Part shown: in pieces, positions 1 through 11,518 of the stretch
Numbering within the stretch: the stretch's first letter is position 1
How the letters are laid out: each line of letters starts with the position of its first letter
Assembly: GCF_025602895.1 (NCBI RefSeq)
Contig: NW_026516287.1
Coordinates: 1 to 64,000, forward strand
Reading direction: 5' to 3'
Origin: Polychytrium aggregatum
Taxonomy: Eukaryota; Chytridiomycota; Chytridiomycetes; Polychytriales
DNA length: 64,000 nt
Notes under the pieces: generated by a model
Databases searched by the model: none
What the model saw: only the letters and a program-made list of their open reading frames with translations
What the model was told of the DNA's origin: nothing
Made by a program: the position numbers and the translations under genes

Positions 1-1228
1 TCTGCGAGCCCCGCGAGGAGGCTGAATCGCCCGGAGGTTCTTCGGAGTGGTCCTTTTCGTGGGGCTCTTCGGGCACCTGGTCGAGACGATGGGGAGATGT
101 GTTCATTTGTCGATGCTGATGTTGATGACAGTCCAGCGACGGTAGGAGGGTTGGTCAGCCCTGTTTGAAGCCCAGCAGCGACGGATGCATGTGCCTTGAT
201 CTGTTGGGTTGCGGCAGAGGTTCGGCTGGGCTGGGCTCGACAGATCGACAAACGTCAGGGCGAGCAGTCGCAGCTTGATTGAAGCCTCTGCAATGGTCGA
301 CAACAAATGCGCGCACATCGTCAATCGAGCATTCTGGAAACAGCGCCTGCAAACAATCTGCGAATGACCGCAGATGCACCAATCCGTGCTGAACATCAAC
401 TTCCACGGCGACAGAAGGAGGCGGAAGACATGCGGCAATGGCCTCTGTGGGTGTAGAATCCAGACAGGGCGATGCAGGAGTGCTCTGTGCGGGCTGCTCT
501 GCGTGGGAAACGGCTCGACCAACCAAGCGCACCGCCACCACAATCTCGCGGCACCGCGCGCCGAGTCGGCCCAGGCGCGGACACACGCAGGCCCCTGGTC
601 CTTGCTCGCCCAGCCGCACCAATCGCAGGCGGGTCCACCGCGCCTGGCAGAAGCAGTTTGTGCGTCGCGCGTCGCGGGGAGGGGAGCCGAGTCTGCCGAG
701 CTTGGACCAAGGTTGGTGCCCGTGAGCCAATGTACAGAGCGCGTCGCCCCAACTGTTCCAGGGCCACTGCTGGTGTTGCTGTTGCCATGTAGTTGTTGTT
801 ACTTGCTCCGGCTGTTGTTACTTGCTCCGGTTGTTGTTACTTGCTGCTGGTTGTTGTTACTTGCTGCTGGTTGCTGCCATCTCTCGACATGTCCTCGCCG
901 ATGCATGCCCCTCAGTTGTCTGTCCATACACCCCGTTGCCTCCAAGCACAATGCCAACACATGTCCCTTTGCGTTCCTCCCTTTGCCCTTTGGCATTCGC
1001 CGCAAGGGGCATTGCACGTTGCCCAACACGCAGCCTCTCTGGCCAGCCACAGCTTGCGCCTCTCATATCGCATTCATTTCGCATCGCAGACAGTGGCGAG
1101 CGAGCCCGTCCTCTCCGGTGCCCGCATCCTCCTGTTTTTCTGGGCTCACCGCCTCTCCTGGCGCCGTCCTCGTCGTTGTCTCCCCTCTTCCAGCCGCATT
1201 CCGCATCTCCCCGTCTCTATTCGCAACC
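1..1228. other. Intergenic region, no supported gene
   Basis: Open frames exist on both strands here, but none shows a recognisable domain and they overlap one another in several frames, as expected for GC-rich noncoding DNA. The only clear structure is a short tandem repeat near 790-884. The last part is probably the promoter and 5' leader of the chitinase gene that starts at 1229. Confidence 0.5.
790..884. repeat. Tandem 18-bp GTTGTTACTTGCT-type repeat
   Basis: About five imperfect copies of an 18-bp unit containing GTTGTTACTTGCT lie upstream of the chitinase gene. The unit alternates between a CCGG and a GCTGG ending. Confidence 0.7.
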
Positions 1229-2351
1229 ATGAAGTCACTGCTGCTGCTGCTCGTTTGTGCACTCCTCTGCCATGTCGCGCTGGCTGCAGTCGTTCCCGAG
1301 GCCGCTAACGTCGCGGCCAGCGATCTCGATAAGCGCAGTCAGCGCAAGTCCACCAACAAGGCCAAGCAGCTCGTCCAGGCCCCATCGTCGTCGAGCAGCA
1401 GCGCCAGCGTGCTCACCTCGGCCGAGTTCAACTGCATATTCCCCGGCCTCGCCAACGGCCAGCAAGTCTACAGTGCACTGATCTCCTCCGTCAAGGGCAA
1501 GTCGCTTGGCACCTCTCGCCCTGAGATGGCCATGTTCCTGGGCCAAGTCGGACACGAAAGCAACGGACTGACCGCCACCACGTATGCAGCCTTTCGGCCC
1601 GGCTCTCGGCCGCTGCCTGCCTGCCGGCCTGCCCAGATCCCCCCGTCCATGGACGCTGGGCTTGCTGCAAATCCCAGCACGCCGCTCGGGCTGCGGTGAG
1701 GCTCTGCTAACGGCCACCACCCGTCACCCTTCCACAGCGAATACTGCGCCCTCAGCGGCTCCTGCCTCACCTCCTTCGATGGACCTGGATGGTGCGGTGT
1801 CAAGACCCCCAAGGGCAAGCACTACTACGGAAGGTACGCAAGTCTGCTGCTGCTCTCCTGGGGACTGATACTGCAGCGCCGATAGGGCTGTACTGCTGGC
1901 CCTTGTCTCTGCTGCTGGCTCTTGGCATGTGCTGTCGTTCAGTTTCGGCACCAAAGCGGAGCTGCTGTTTGGGCATGCCCTGGCTCTGTCTCTGCATCTA
2001 TCACCTTCATTCGCCAACACGCGTATCTGCACATCCATCCCCAGAGGCTACATGCAGCTCTCGTGGGCTTGCAACTACCAGGCTGCCGGCAAAGCTATCG
2101 GCATGGACCTCCTGAACAACCCCGACATTGTTGCCAGCAGCGTCTCTGTTTCCTGGCAGACCTCGGTCTGGTTCTGGAACGTCAACAACTGCGGCGCTGG
2201 CTCCTATGCAAGTGCCACCCAGAAGATCAATGGCGCTCTCGAGTGCAACGGCGGTCCCGGGGCCTCCAACCAGGCCAGCCGCATCGCTCACTACAACACC
2301 GCCCTCAAGTGCATGAAGCTGCCCAACAACCGCGGCCCCACCCGATGCTAA
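1229..2351 (+). CDS. Secreted GH19-family chitinase
   Basis: The model has three exons, 1229-1581, 1738-1833 and 2045-2351 (251 aa), with GT-AG introns that join in frame. Residues 1-19 form a signal peptide (MKSLLLLLVCALLCHVALA). A Ser-rich linker follows, then a GH19 catalytic domain. The first catalytic Glu is in GHESNGLT, and a second acidic site lies just before YCALSG. The substrate-cleft motif is YYGRGYMQLSW, followed by GIDLLNNPD-like and INGALEC motifs. Six or more Cys residues fit the disulphides of the family. GH19 enzymes cleave chitin beta-1,4 links with inversion. They are common in plants and actinobacteria and rare in fungi, where GH18 dominates. A role in wall remodelling or in attack on chitin is inferred. 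The start is the first Met with a signal peptide; in-frame upstream Met codons lack one. Confidence 0.88.
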
Positions 2352-2849
2352 GACGCAGCCCATTGCTCTTGCCCACTCTCCCCCCATCACTCTTCCCCAT
2401 CACTCCTTCCCACCACTCTTCCCCACCACACTCCCACATGCACCCAATTGTCCACTCTGATGATCACCCAAGCTTCCACCTATACATCACCGCCTCGGAG
2501 GCCTTCATTCGTTCCCTCGTCGGTCTTTCAAAGAAAAGAAAAATTATATCGCTTCATCTGTCGTACGGCGTGCCATCATGAACGGCATCTCTATGATCTC
2601 CAGACTCCACGTCAAGTTACAAATATTGTGCGCATCGCCGATAGAAGGCATGCCACATGCAGTGCCAAATACAAAAATTGCTACAGGCAATCCAAACCAA
2701 CCGCATGCACCCGCGGCAAAGGGGAATGTCGCTCGACGGTGGTGTGCGTGATCAGAATGCCTGTGATCAGAATGGCTGTGATCAGAATGCAGAGACACAT
2801 GGATTGTCGGCCCCAAATGGCCCCCGCTTCGGTCTGCGAGTCCCCAGCT
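2352..2849. other. Gap between convergent genes
   Basis: This 3'-3' gap lies between the chitinase and the DUF2461 gene. It holds CACTCTTCCC-type pyrimidine repeats near 2380-2440 and a short GATCAGAATG tandem repeat. No coding feature is visible. Confidence 0.5.
2747..2790. repeat. Three tandem copies of a 14-bp GTGATCAGAATG unit
   Basis: Three near-identical copies of a 14-bp unit stand head to tail just past the 3' end of the DUF2461 gene. The copies differ at one or two positions. Confidence 0.75.
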
Positions 2850-4292
2850 TCATCGCGACCAGCTATTAAGGATAGTTATCAGGGGCGTGAGGCTCTTCAA
2901 GGCTGCGACGACTTCGTCGATAAAGCCTACGCGCAGCACCTCCTCGTCTGTGAATCGCTTCGAGATCGTAAAGCTCTTCATCTTGAGTGCCTCGATGTTC
3001 GGATGGTCCTTGGGATAGCCGGCCGGCCCCTTCTTGAGTACATTGTCATATCGGGTTGCGTTGTCAATCAAAAGCTGGATGCCGCCCTTGCCAAAGTACT
3101 TTTGAAAGTCCTTGTGCTTGGTCGCCTGGTCGAGCGGGTTCTGGTCGTCGGCGATACGGGATCGGATGGCATCGAGTTGACTCTTGGCGGGACACCACAT
3201 GCCACCGGCGATGCGACTCTCGTTGCCGGGTTGGAGGTGGATGTAGTAGTGCGCATAGTCGCCCTGCCGAGGCATGCGGCAAAGCGCAGAGCTGAGCGTT
3301 TCGGATATCGCCAGCACACGCTACCCTGCGCCGATGTGCCCCAGCGTGCATTTGATGTGTCCGCCCTATCTCTCGGCATTCTTGCCTGCCCTATCCCTCG
3401 ACATCCTTGCCTGCCGAGCCCCACAGCATCGGCCGTGCCGATGATCTCTTACCTTCCGGCCACCGCGAGAGAGCGACGCCGAGAGACACGTTTTGTATGG
3501 GCTCTTGTCTTGTGAGAATCGGACATCGCGGTTGATCCGGAAAAGTGATTCTTTGGGCGCCACTTCCATGATAGTCGGATCATGCTTGCGCATTTCATCG
3601 ATGATGACCTGCATCGCTTCACAAAAGTTGTCCTTGGAAGCCTTGTACCGGTTCTACAGTCCACATCCACGCAAACGCACACACGATCGATATGGAGCCG
3701 TCAGCGACATCAGACGCCGCCACTGCCGTACCCAATGCAGCATGACCATCTGCGAGCAGACACTTGCCTCGTTGATGGAGAACCACTCGCGGTCGTTGTT
3801 TTCGGCCAGGCCGTGCAGAAAATCCAGCGTGAAGTCGTAGATCGTGCCCGGAGGACCCTTCGTCTTGGGCACCGGCCGAGGAGGCAGCGTGATGCGGATA
3901 ACGCCGTCTTCGTCGATATGCTCCTCGATAGCTTGGGTCTTGGTCTTTGCGGACTGTGACTTGCGCAGAGCGACCCTCTTCTTTGGCGGCTCCTCGTCAC
4001 TATATTCCTCGCCATCACCGGCATCGTCGTCATTGCTACCGTCGTCGTCGTCGTCATGGTATTCGTCAGCATCTTCGTCGCCCTCGCTGGCGGCCGCATC
4101 ATGCTTGTCCTCGTCTGACTCGGACTCTGCCCGATTTTTTCGTCCGCTGCCTTTGCTCCTTCCCTTGGTCGCTGCTGCGGTGGTCTTGGCCCGGCTGCGT
4201 TTGCTCCCTGCCAGCGCCGACGAGTTGCCTGTGACAGCAACTGAAGTGACCGCGGACTTTGCCGTGCTTCTCTGTGGACGTCCTGTGGGCAT
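2850..4292 (-). CDS. DUF2461 (TIGR02453) family protein with acidic N-terminal tail
   Basis: The exons on the minus strand are 4292-3768, 3653-3453 and 3263-2850, giving 379 aa. Residues 1-125 are low-complexity: Ser/Lys/Arg-rich, then long Asp/Glu runs that look nuclear. The DUF2461 domain follows, with TLDFLHGLAENNDREWF, APKESLFRINRDVRF, DKSPYKT and YYIHLQPGNESRIAGG, and then a helical C-terminus. The family is found in bacteria and fungi and its biochemical role is not established. Intron 1 has a GC donor (GAG|GCAAGT), which is the only way to join WFSINE to NRYKASKDNF in frame; intron 2 is GT-AG. The ATG at 4292 is the first Met of the open frame, and the gene is divergent from the kinase gene at 4820. 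Confidence 0.85.
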
Positions 4293-4819
4293 TTCTCAAA
4301 TGCTGGAAAAGATCTTGGCTGGGTGTGTTTGGTGTGCTGGCCGAGGAGAACCAAAGGCCGGCTGGCTGGGGGTGGATGGAGAGGGAGATGGGTGGGTGTT
4401 GGTCTGGGAATCGTGGGCCTGAAACCCCCGCTCTCCGCGACTGCGCATTGGGCAATCGTCGGTTGTCATCGTCGGCTGTTGACATGAGGGCAGCAGATCC
4501 CACGGCAGCAGATCTCACGGCAGCGATGCTGTCCGTGCGTTTGCGCATCGAGATCCGCATCGAGATCCGCATCGAGACCAGCATCGAGACCAGCAGGCGT
4601 CGTCAGGAATCTGTGATCCACGGCGCTCTGTATACAACAACGAGAGAGCCTGATCCAGCACCGTCGAATCGCAAGCAAGCCCAGCCGCCCGCATTGCAAG
4701 CCCGGCTGCTCGCATCACTGCGCTCGCCGCTCTTTTCTCCGGGAGCAGAACGGCCTTGCTTCGCCAGGCTATCACTACCACGCATCAGCTTCTCGGTTCA
4801 TTAGACGCCCTCCACAGCC
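4293..4819. other. Divergent promoter region
   Basis: This 5'-5' gap between the DUF2461 gene and the LKB1-like kinase must hold both promoters. A 12-13-bp GCATCGAGATCC minisatellite lies at 4546-4590. I see no convincing TATA box. Confidence 0.4.
4546..4590. repeat. Short tandem repeat, about four 12-bp units
   Basis: Units of the form CGCATCGAGATC occur in tandem and shift to GCATCGAGACCA in the last copies. Confidence 0.7.
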
Positions 4820-7800
4820 ATGGCTGGTCCGCCGCCTCGTTCAAGCGACGTTGTATCGCCAACCCATCCGCCGTCTTGCTATTCAGGCCTTGCCAGCGAT
4901 ACATCCCCCTCACTTCCTGTCGAGGCCGAGACGCACGCCGATCCCTTTCGGCCAAGAAGTGTGCCAGACGACCCAGTGCATTTGCCAACGACCCATTTTG
5001 ATGACCACCACCCTCACGGTGCCGCTTCTCCAGAGCCTCAGAGTACCCAGGTCGCTCCGGCAGCGGGTGCGCCTTGTGCGGCCCCTACCCCTGGCTCAGG
5101 AGACGCTCGTGCACAGCCGACGCGGTCGGCTCCTGATGTTCACAAAATCAGCGTCAGCCCGACGCCCCCTTCATCAACCCCTCGCGAGGAGCTTGTCGGC
5201 AGCGAAGCCCCAGATACACGGCCAGATTCGGGATCGCTTCCGCGGAAGAAACCCGCCGCCGTGCTCAGCCGGCGAGCGACCTTCCAGGGCAACCAGGCTC
5301 GAGTCGATGCCCAAATCAAAAAGCAGCAGAATGTCGGCGGCTCGGTCGGCACCTTCATCGAGCCCGTGGGCCGAACCTCGGTCGTCCGTTCCAAGCACTC
5401 GGTGGTCTCGCGAGCGTCGCGGACGTCACAGTACTCGGTCGAATCTCGGGTCAAGATCTCCCTCCATCCGCGCAAGTCCGTGACTGTCGATGTAAAGCCC
5501 ATCCTCGGTTCCGACGGTGGCCAACTCAGCGGCAGCACTTCTCCCAGAGAGTCGCAGGCGCCGCTGCATGTCTCGAATCAGAGCATTGTCGCATCCGTAT
5601 CCATGAACAACCAGTCGCTCCGGAGCTTGGGAAGCGTGCGAGAGCCAAACCAAATGTCCACCAGTGGGAACCGACTGCCCTCGATCAGCCCCGAGGAGGC
5701 GAGGCTCTCCAAGGTTGTCCGCCCTGACGAGTCTGTCCAGCCCGAAAAGAACCATCTTGCTGCTGTGGCCGCCGCTGCAGACTCGCCCATTGACTCCCGT
5801 CCGATATCCGTCGTGGGGCCCATCGACGAGGCGTGCCGAAACAACCCAGACTACTTTGAGTATCTCTTGCTCTCGCAACGCCACTCGAGCTCCAATTTCA
5901 TTCACAAGATCGATTCGTCCGAAGTCGTGTGGAAGGCAGAGGCAAACAAGATCAAGATGATAGGGCCGTATCTTCTCGGAGACCAAATCGGAAAGGGTGA
6001 GTCGCTGGCTCGATGCCTCTGGATGGCGTCGTCATGGCGTGAATGCCGTATCAAGCTGTTGCAGCACTGGCTCCAGGGGTGTGGGGACGGTGTGGTACTG
6101 GGAGAGACACAGGGCAGCTAGACTTGGCTTCTTCATGGATATATACGTGTGGGGAGTCCGCTCCTTCTTGGCTGTACGGCGCTCGCCAGTCTCGCTCGAC
6201 ACTTGGCTAAGCGGTCACTCGGCAACCCACAATTCAGGCGCATTCGGCAAAGTCAAGGAAGGACTGTGTTCGGAAACGCTGCAGCGGGTAGCGGTCAAGA
6301 TCATCAACAAGAAGCGCCTGAGGAGAGTGCCGAACGGAGTCGAGAACTCGATACGGCAAGTACTCAGTCTGCGAACAGCCGAGGCTGCTGTTTACCCACG
6401 GCCGCCAGGTTCACTTGCATTTTCATAGTCGGCAGGGTGACTTGTTACTGCTCCTGTTCCGGATCTGTAGCTTGGGGTAGATTCAGAGGAACGGTCGTTT
6501 GGATACATGGTATTGGAATTCGCCTCTTACCTCTTCTCTTGCTCTGCTCAGCGAGATCAAGATGCTGCAAAAGCTTCGGCATCCCAATATCATCTCGCTT
6601 GTCGATGTCTACTGCAAGGTCGAGGATCAGGATGGCAACATCGGAATCTTCAACTGGTTCGCGACGATCGAAGAGGAGCCCATCTTGTGGAGACTCGAGG
6701 ACAACTCGGAGCAGGAGCGCTGGGTCACCATCCTCAAGTGGTATCTAGTCTTTGACTACTGCCCGTGTTCTCTGCAGACACTGTTGGAACAGTCGGCGGG
6801 ACATAAGCTTCCTCCGCCGCGGGCACAGCAGTAAGTCGCGCCGCTGGGGGGCTAGGCAGCTAGGCAGGACTCGGACCCGGTCGATATCTGTGGCGGGTGT
6901 GTGCATTTGGAGTCTCGCATTTATCAGGAGTGTCTTGGGGATGCCTGTGGAGCGGTTCGGCCGGCTCTGAGTGACCCTTCCCGTTGCTTTCGACCCGGAC
7001 GGAATAGCTTCTTTGTGCAAATGATGGAAGGCGTAGACTACCTGCACTCGCAAGGTGTTATTCGTAAGTAGCCCAAGGACCAAGAACACCCTGTCAATTG
7101 CGTTCTTGCTTGGCTGGATATCGCACCAAGGATCGACAAACGATTTGTGCGTCGCCGCCTGACCAAGTGGATTTTCTGCCTTGACTTGCTCGCTTGTCGT
7201 GGCCAGACCGGGACATCAAAGCCGCCAACATGCTGATTACGACCGACGGCGTTCTCAAGATATCCGACTTTGGCATTGCAGAAGTACGCAGAGCAGAGTC
7301 GCATGGGTAGCTGTGTGGATGGGCGCCCGCGGTGCCGACTCTCTCCGAAACACCTCGCTGATCCATTCGCTCTTGTAGAAATTCACATCCTACGACAATG
7401 ACGACATGCTGATAACAACCTTTGCGGGGACGCACCAATTCCTGGCGCCCGAAGTGGCCGAGGGCAAGGAGAACTGTCTTGGAGAGAAGGGTGAGCTGCA
7501 TTGCCTTCTGTAGTTGGGGTGTCGCCGATTGCAAAAGCAACCGCCCACACATCGACTGCCTCGTCCTCGACTGCCTCGTCCTCGATTCGCTGTCAAAAGT
7601 TGTCTGGTGTAGAGCCGCTGGAGCGACTCACCATCTGCTTTGCTCGGGCCCAGTCGATGTATGGGCATGCGGTGTTGTTCTGTACAATATGCTCACGGGC
7701 AAGTATCCGTTCGAGTTCAACGAAGAGGGAAACATCCTGGGCTTGTATGAGAAGATTATTGCGGGCCGGTATGTGGTCCCCGAGGACATGCCGCCCAGCT

Positions 7801-8888
7801 TCCAGACCCTGATTGCCGGTGAGTGCCATCGCCAATGCGGTAGCGTGGGTCGGGCTTGGTTCTGCTGTCGCTGCCGTTGTCGTTTCGGCTCGGAGCATCG
7901 CACCTTTTCTGATCCGGGCCTTCGGCTCCGTTTCTGGCCCCCAGAAATGCTTCAGACGGACCCCCAAAAGCGCATCTCGGTTGGCGATATTCTCGAGCAT
8001 CCCTCTCTCCAGGCCACAGATATGGGCTTCAAGGCTGAGCCGATCATGGCTTTTGCCTACCAAAAGCGCCGCGCTGGGGGTCATGAGGGCGGGGGAGACG
8101 GAGACACGCCATCCAAGAGCCCGAACAACCACTCGACAACCAACCTGGCGCTCGACAAGGGCTCCGGCAACCCTGCAGATCATCCTCGGTCTCGACCTGG
8201 CTCAGGAGGCCAATCTCGGTCGCGGTCCCGGTCTCGGTCTCGATCCCGATCTCGGTCGGGATCTGGCTCTGATCATGAACAGCGAAAGTCGTCGCACGTT
8301 ATACCTTGTAAAACCACAATGATCAAGTACCTCAAGCAGCTGTACGAGGAGGAAATCGACAGGAGCATGGACGCAAACGGCGATCTGGACGAGATGGCTG
8401 CGCGCTGTAGCGACGGGACCAGAAGCGACGTCAGCAGCAAAGGTATGTTGATGGCAAGGTGTCTGGGCGGCCATTGACTGGACTGCGATCCAATATCAAC
8501 AGCCGTTTGTTTCTGTCGACTCTGTGCGGGCTGGGCTTTCCCTTGCCGTCCATAACCGGCTCGGCCAATAACCAACATAGCAGAATCGGTAAGCTTGCTG
8601 GTGTTGCTTGATAGATATAGATTCGACCGACACAGCCTTGCACGGCAAACCGCTTCATCACCGTCCCCAGCCACCAACCACACATCTAGGACGGGCGACC
8701 TCTTCGTCGAGCTAACGGCACTGGGGTTTTCTGTTCCGTCGGTCGACTTGCCATGGAAAACGGTGCGTTCTCTCCAGCGGATGACTCGGAGCTCGCGAAA
8801 GAAGAGCTTTCAGGGGTGGTTCAAGCGGATCTTCAGCATCTCTGGTACGGACAAGGACGTCGACCTGGATGAGCACGCTGCCCCATAG
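4820..8888 (+). CDS. LKB1/STK11-type serine/threonine kinase
   Basis: The model has nine exons: 4820-5996, 6238-6355, 6552-6830, 7008-7063, 7207-7283, 7379-7490, 7654-7818, 7945-8442 and 8671-8888 (899 aa); the last exon is the least certain. A long Ser/Pro-rich N-terminus (about 375 aa) precedes the kinase. KIKMIGPYLLGDQIGKG and the RRVPNGVEN segment match the LKB1 signature closely. Catalytic elements are VAVKII (ATP Lys), HRDIKAAN, SDFGIAE and FLAPEVAEG, and the C-lobe contains DVWACGVVLYN. An insert of about 40 residues (DQDGNIGIFNWF to TILKWY) lies before the hinge at YLVFDYCPCSL. LKB1 kinases activate AMPK-type kinases by T-loop phosphorylation together with STRAD and MO25. The tail has an Arg-Ser repeat (8215-8270) and ends with basic KKSFQGWFKRIF. 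Intron 2 appears to be GC-AG (ACG|GCAAGT). Confidence 0.88.
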
Positions 8889-9201
8889 AGCCAGACAAGC
8901 TGTGTTGCTCCTACGACCCGATGCTGGCTCTCTTTCGCACGTCTTCCCTGCGACGTCCAAGAGCCGACGAGGGCTCTATACCAATATACGGCGATTTAGG
9001 GATGTGCCGTGACTTTCCTGGACGGAAGTACCTCGGCCCGCATCATGGTCGCCACCGACTGGAGGCAGCGTGAGTAGCCGGGTCATCCAAGTGCATCGTG
9101 GCAACAGGTGCGTTGTGCTGTACTGCGCCGTGCTGTTCTGTCCTATTGAGGCCTCTGTGTTTATTGGAGACACCGGTGCGAACAACGGTGTAAAGGCCGG
9201 C
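8889..9201. other. Gap between convergent genes
   Basis: About 310 bp separate the stop codons of the kinase gene and WBP1. It presumably holds both 3' UTRs; nothing else was seen. Confidence 0.4.
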
Positions 9202-9686
9202 TCAGTTGGCCTTGGCCTTGGCGGAACCGGGCTGCTTGGCCTTGCCAGCAGGCTCGCGGTTGTAAAGGAACACCACGGCAAACAAAAAGAAGGCCAGGAT
9301 CATGCTGAAGGCGTTGACGTAGTAAGGCAGGGCGGCGCTCAGGAAACGAGGGTATTGGTTGTGGCGGTAGGGACGAATCTCGACCACATCCGAAGCCGTG
9401 ATCCACGAGTAGCCGTGTCGTCGGTAGTCCACCTTGAAGGTGAAGACACCGTACTGATCGGGGAGCTTGAAGGAGGCCGTGAAGCGGGAGACGGTGGGAT
9501 CGTGCGAGACCGCAGTCTCCTTCATGTTGACGCGGACATAGGGGTCGAGCATCAGGGCCTCGAATTGGACATCCGAAGCGTGGAAGGGCTGCCAGACATC
9601 ATCACGGTACTCTGAGATATCGACACGGTAGATCTGGGGACCAGGGAATGTGTATGTGTGGGTGAGATCAGAGCCAGAACGGGAGT

Positions 9687-9765
<79 letters not shown>

Positions 9766-11518
9766 GTGGATCAATCTCCGGCGTGGACATACCATCTGAT
9801 CCTTGATGCGGTAAATGCCGTGCTGCTCCGTCTCGCCTTCGCGGTGATGCTTGGACTTTTTGATGCGAAGGACGCTCTTCTCAGCGAAAGCCCACTTGGA
9901 AAGCTCGGTGATAAACTCAAGGTTGCCCGACTTGGCGTAGCTGGAGAGCGCAGAGGTGTCAGAGCGCATCCCATCGAGCGCGAACAGCGAGATGCAGCAC
10001 ACAGGCGCCTATACGCTTCCACACGGTTGTCCTCCACATGTCCAGAGTGTCACAGCGATGCTTACGTCTTGTCGCCGACCTGAACAGGCGACGAAATCAG
10101 CCTGCAAAGCGAGGATGTGTTGGTCAGTCGGGGCAGCTGTCGATGAGCGTAGATCGTGGTCGGCCAGTTACCCAAGGAGTGACTGGCGCAACTGCAGCAG
10201 CTGACGAAAACACAGGCCAACTTACTCATCCGTGAACAGGTCGCTGCTGCCAACAAAGACGACACGGGCGTTGTCGCGAGCCTGCAGGGCGCTTGCAAGA
10301 ACAACCTCCTCGCCGGCGACGACAGTCTTTGGGTCCAGCTCCGAGTTGGCGTTGAGGTCCCACGAGTACGTCTGGCCAGGGTATCCGGTCAGGACGGGGA
10401 CGATCAGAGGGTTCTTTCCGTTGAGACGATGGCCGACGCCACGGAAAAGAACAGGAGCGCTGAGCGAGGGCACGATGGCGGCGGAGGAGACCAGACGGCT
10501 GGCGGCCACGAGTGTGTGCTGAGCATCTTGGTTGGCGAAATTGAAGTGGTCGATGACACGGGTCTGCGAGTCGTCGTAGTCGACCGAGAACTCAATGCCA
10601 AAGTCTCGCAGGAACTCGGACTGGGCCGCAGAGCTGACGGCGAGGATGTTTCCGCCACGGCTGACAAAGTCGATGAGCGATCCAACCGTGATGTCTCCGC
10701 CGTAGGCTGCGGTGCCGGCAAGACAGTTGGAGCAGACCGGCCAATTCGCAGCGACAAGTCCGTTGGCAGATCCGGAACGTCCACAGAGAGCGGTATAAGG
10801 AAGAATGAGAACATGGGAATTAGCTCTGGCTCGGACCCTGTCGCGGCAGTGGATCCTGTGAGCCGTGCAAAGGTGTGATCTGAGACGAAACCCTGGGCAC
10901 GAGAGTCACGCCCTGACTGTGTGATCAGCCAGGGCATGCGCTGCGACCGACACGCCAGCAGAAAACACCCTTCCTCGCCACGCCGATGCGCAGACAGATC
11001 GAATGTGCTGCAGCAATACACCGGATCGTCACGCCAGAAACGATATTCACTTGAGATTTTGGGAGACAGGATGACGACGTGATCGACGACTCGCTCTTCA
11101 TGCGAAACCAGGCGAACGTCCTTATCGGCGCCGGCCTTGACGGTGAGGGTAAAGCCTCGATCTGATCCCACATGGATCGCCATCGGCGGCATTCGCGAGT
11201 ATCGGGCAGGACAGAAAGATGAGTGGGTCGACAGCATATGCATCGGATGAGCGAGGGCGTGTCGGAGTTGGCAAGACTCATCATGGCTGGCCATGCTTCT
11301 CGGCCGTTCCGAGGAGAAGCGAGGCCCGGTGGCAGTCAGTCGCCAAGGCGATCTGCAGCGCTGACTGTACCTTGGAGTGATTTGAGGAACTGGGAATAGG
11401 CAGGCGCCTCGGCCAGATCGTTCAAGAGAACCAGGGCCCTCGATCCCTGGCTCGACTTGGCCAGAGCCAGACAGACCGCGCTGAGCAGAAGGACCAGAAC
11501 GGTCGAGAGCGACTTCAT
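9202..11518 (-). CDS. WBP1: Oligosaccharyltransferase subunit WBP1/OST48 (DDOST)
   Basis: The six minus-strand exons are 11518-11371, 11161-11051, 10706-10226, 10101-10066, 9940-9793 and 9633-9202, all GT-AG and in phase (451 aa; yeast Wbp1 is about 430). A signal peptide (MKSLSTVLVLLLSAVCLALA) leads to a luminal domain with RALVLLNDLAEAPAYSQFLKSL, VVDHVVILSPKIS, RGGNILAVSSA and TGYPGQTYSWDL. Near the C-terminus come EKSVLRIKKSKHHREGE and MLDPYVRVNMKE. One transmembrane helix lies at AFSMILAFFLFAVVFLY, and the protein ends in KAKAN, a KxKxx ER-retrieval signal. It is the structural subunit of the OST complex that transfers glycan to Asn in the ER. Intron 5 carries a (GGAGCA)n repeat. Confidence 0.95.
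9688..9765. repeat. (AGGAGC)n hexamer array inside a WBP1 intron
   Basis: About 13 near-perfect AGGAGC units lie within intron 5 of WBP1 (9634-9792). On the coding strand this reads as a CT-rich tract upstream of the acceptor. Confidence 0.9.

Noticed and set aside
374-1228. In-frame upstream extension of the chitinase ORF (285 residues)
   Set aside because: It has no domain, is rich in Leu/Val repeats from a tandem repeat, and would bury the signal peptide.
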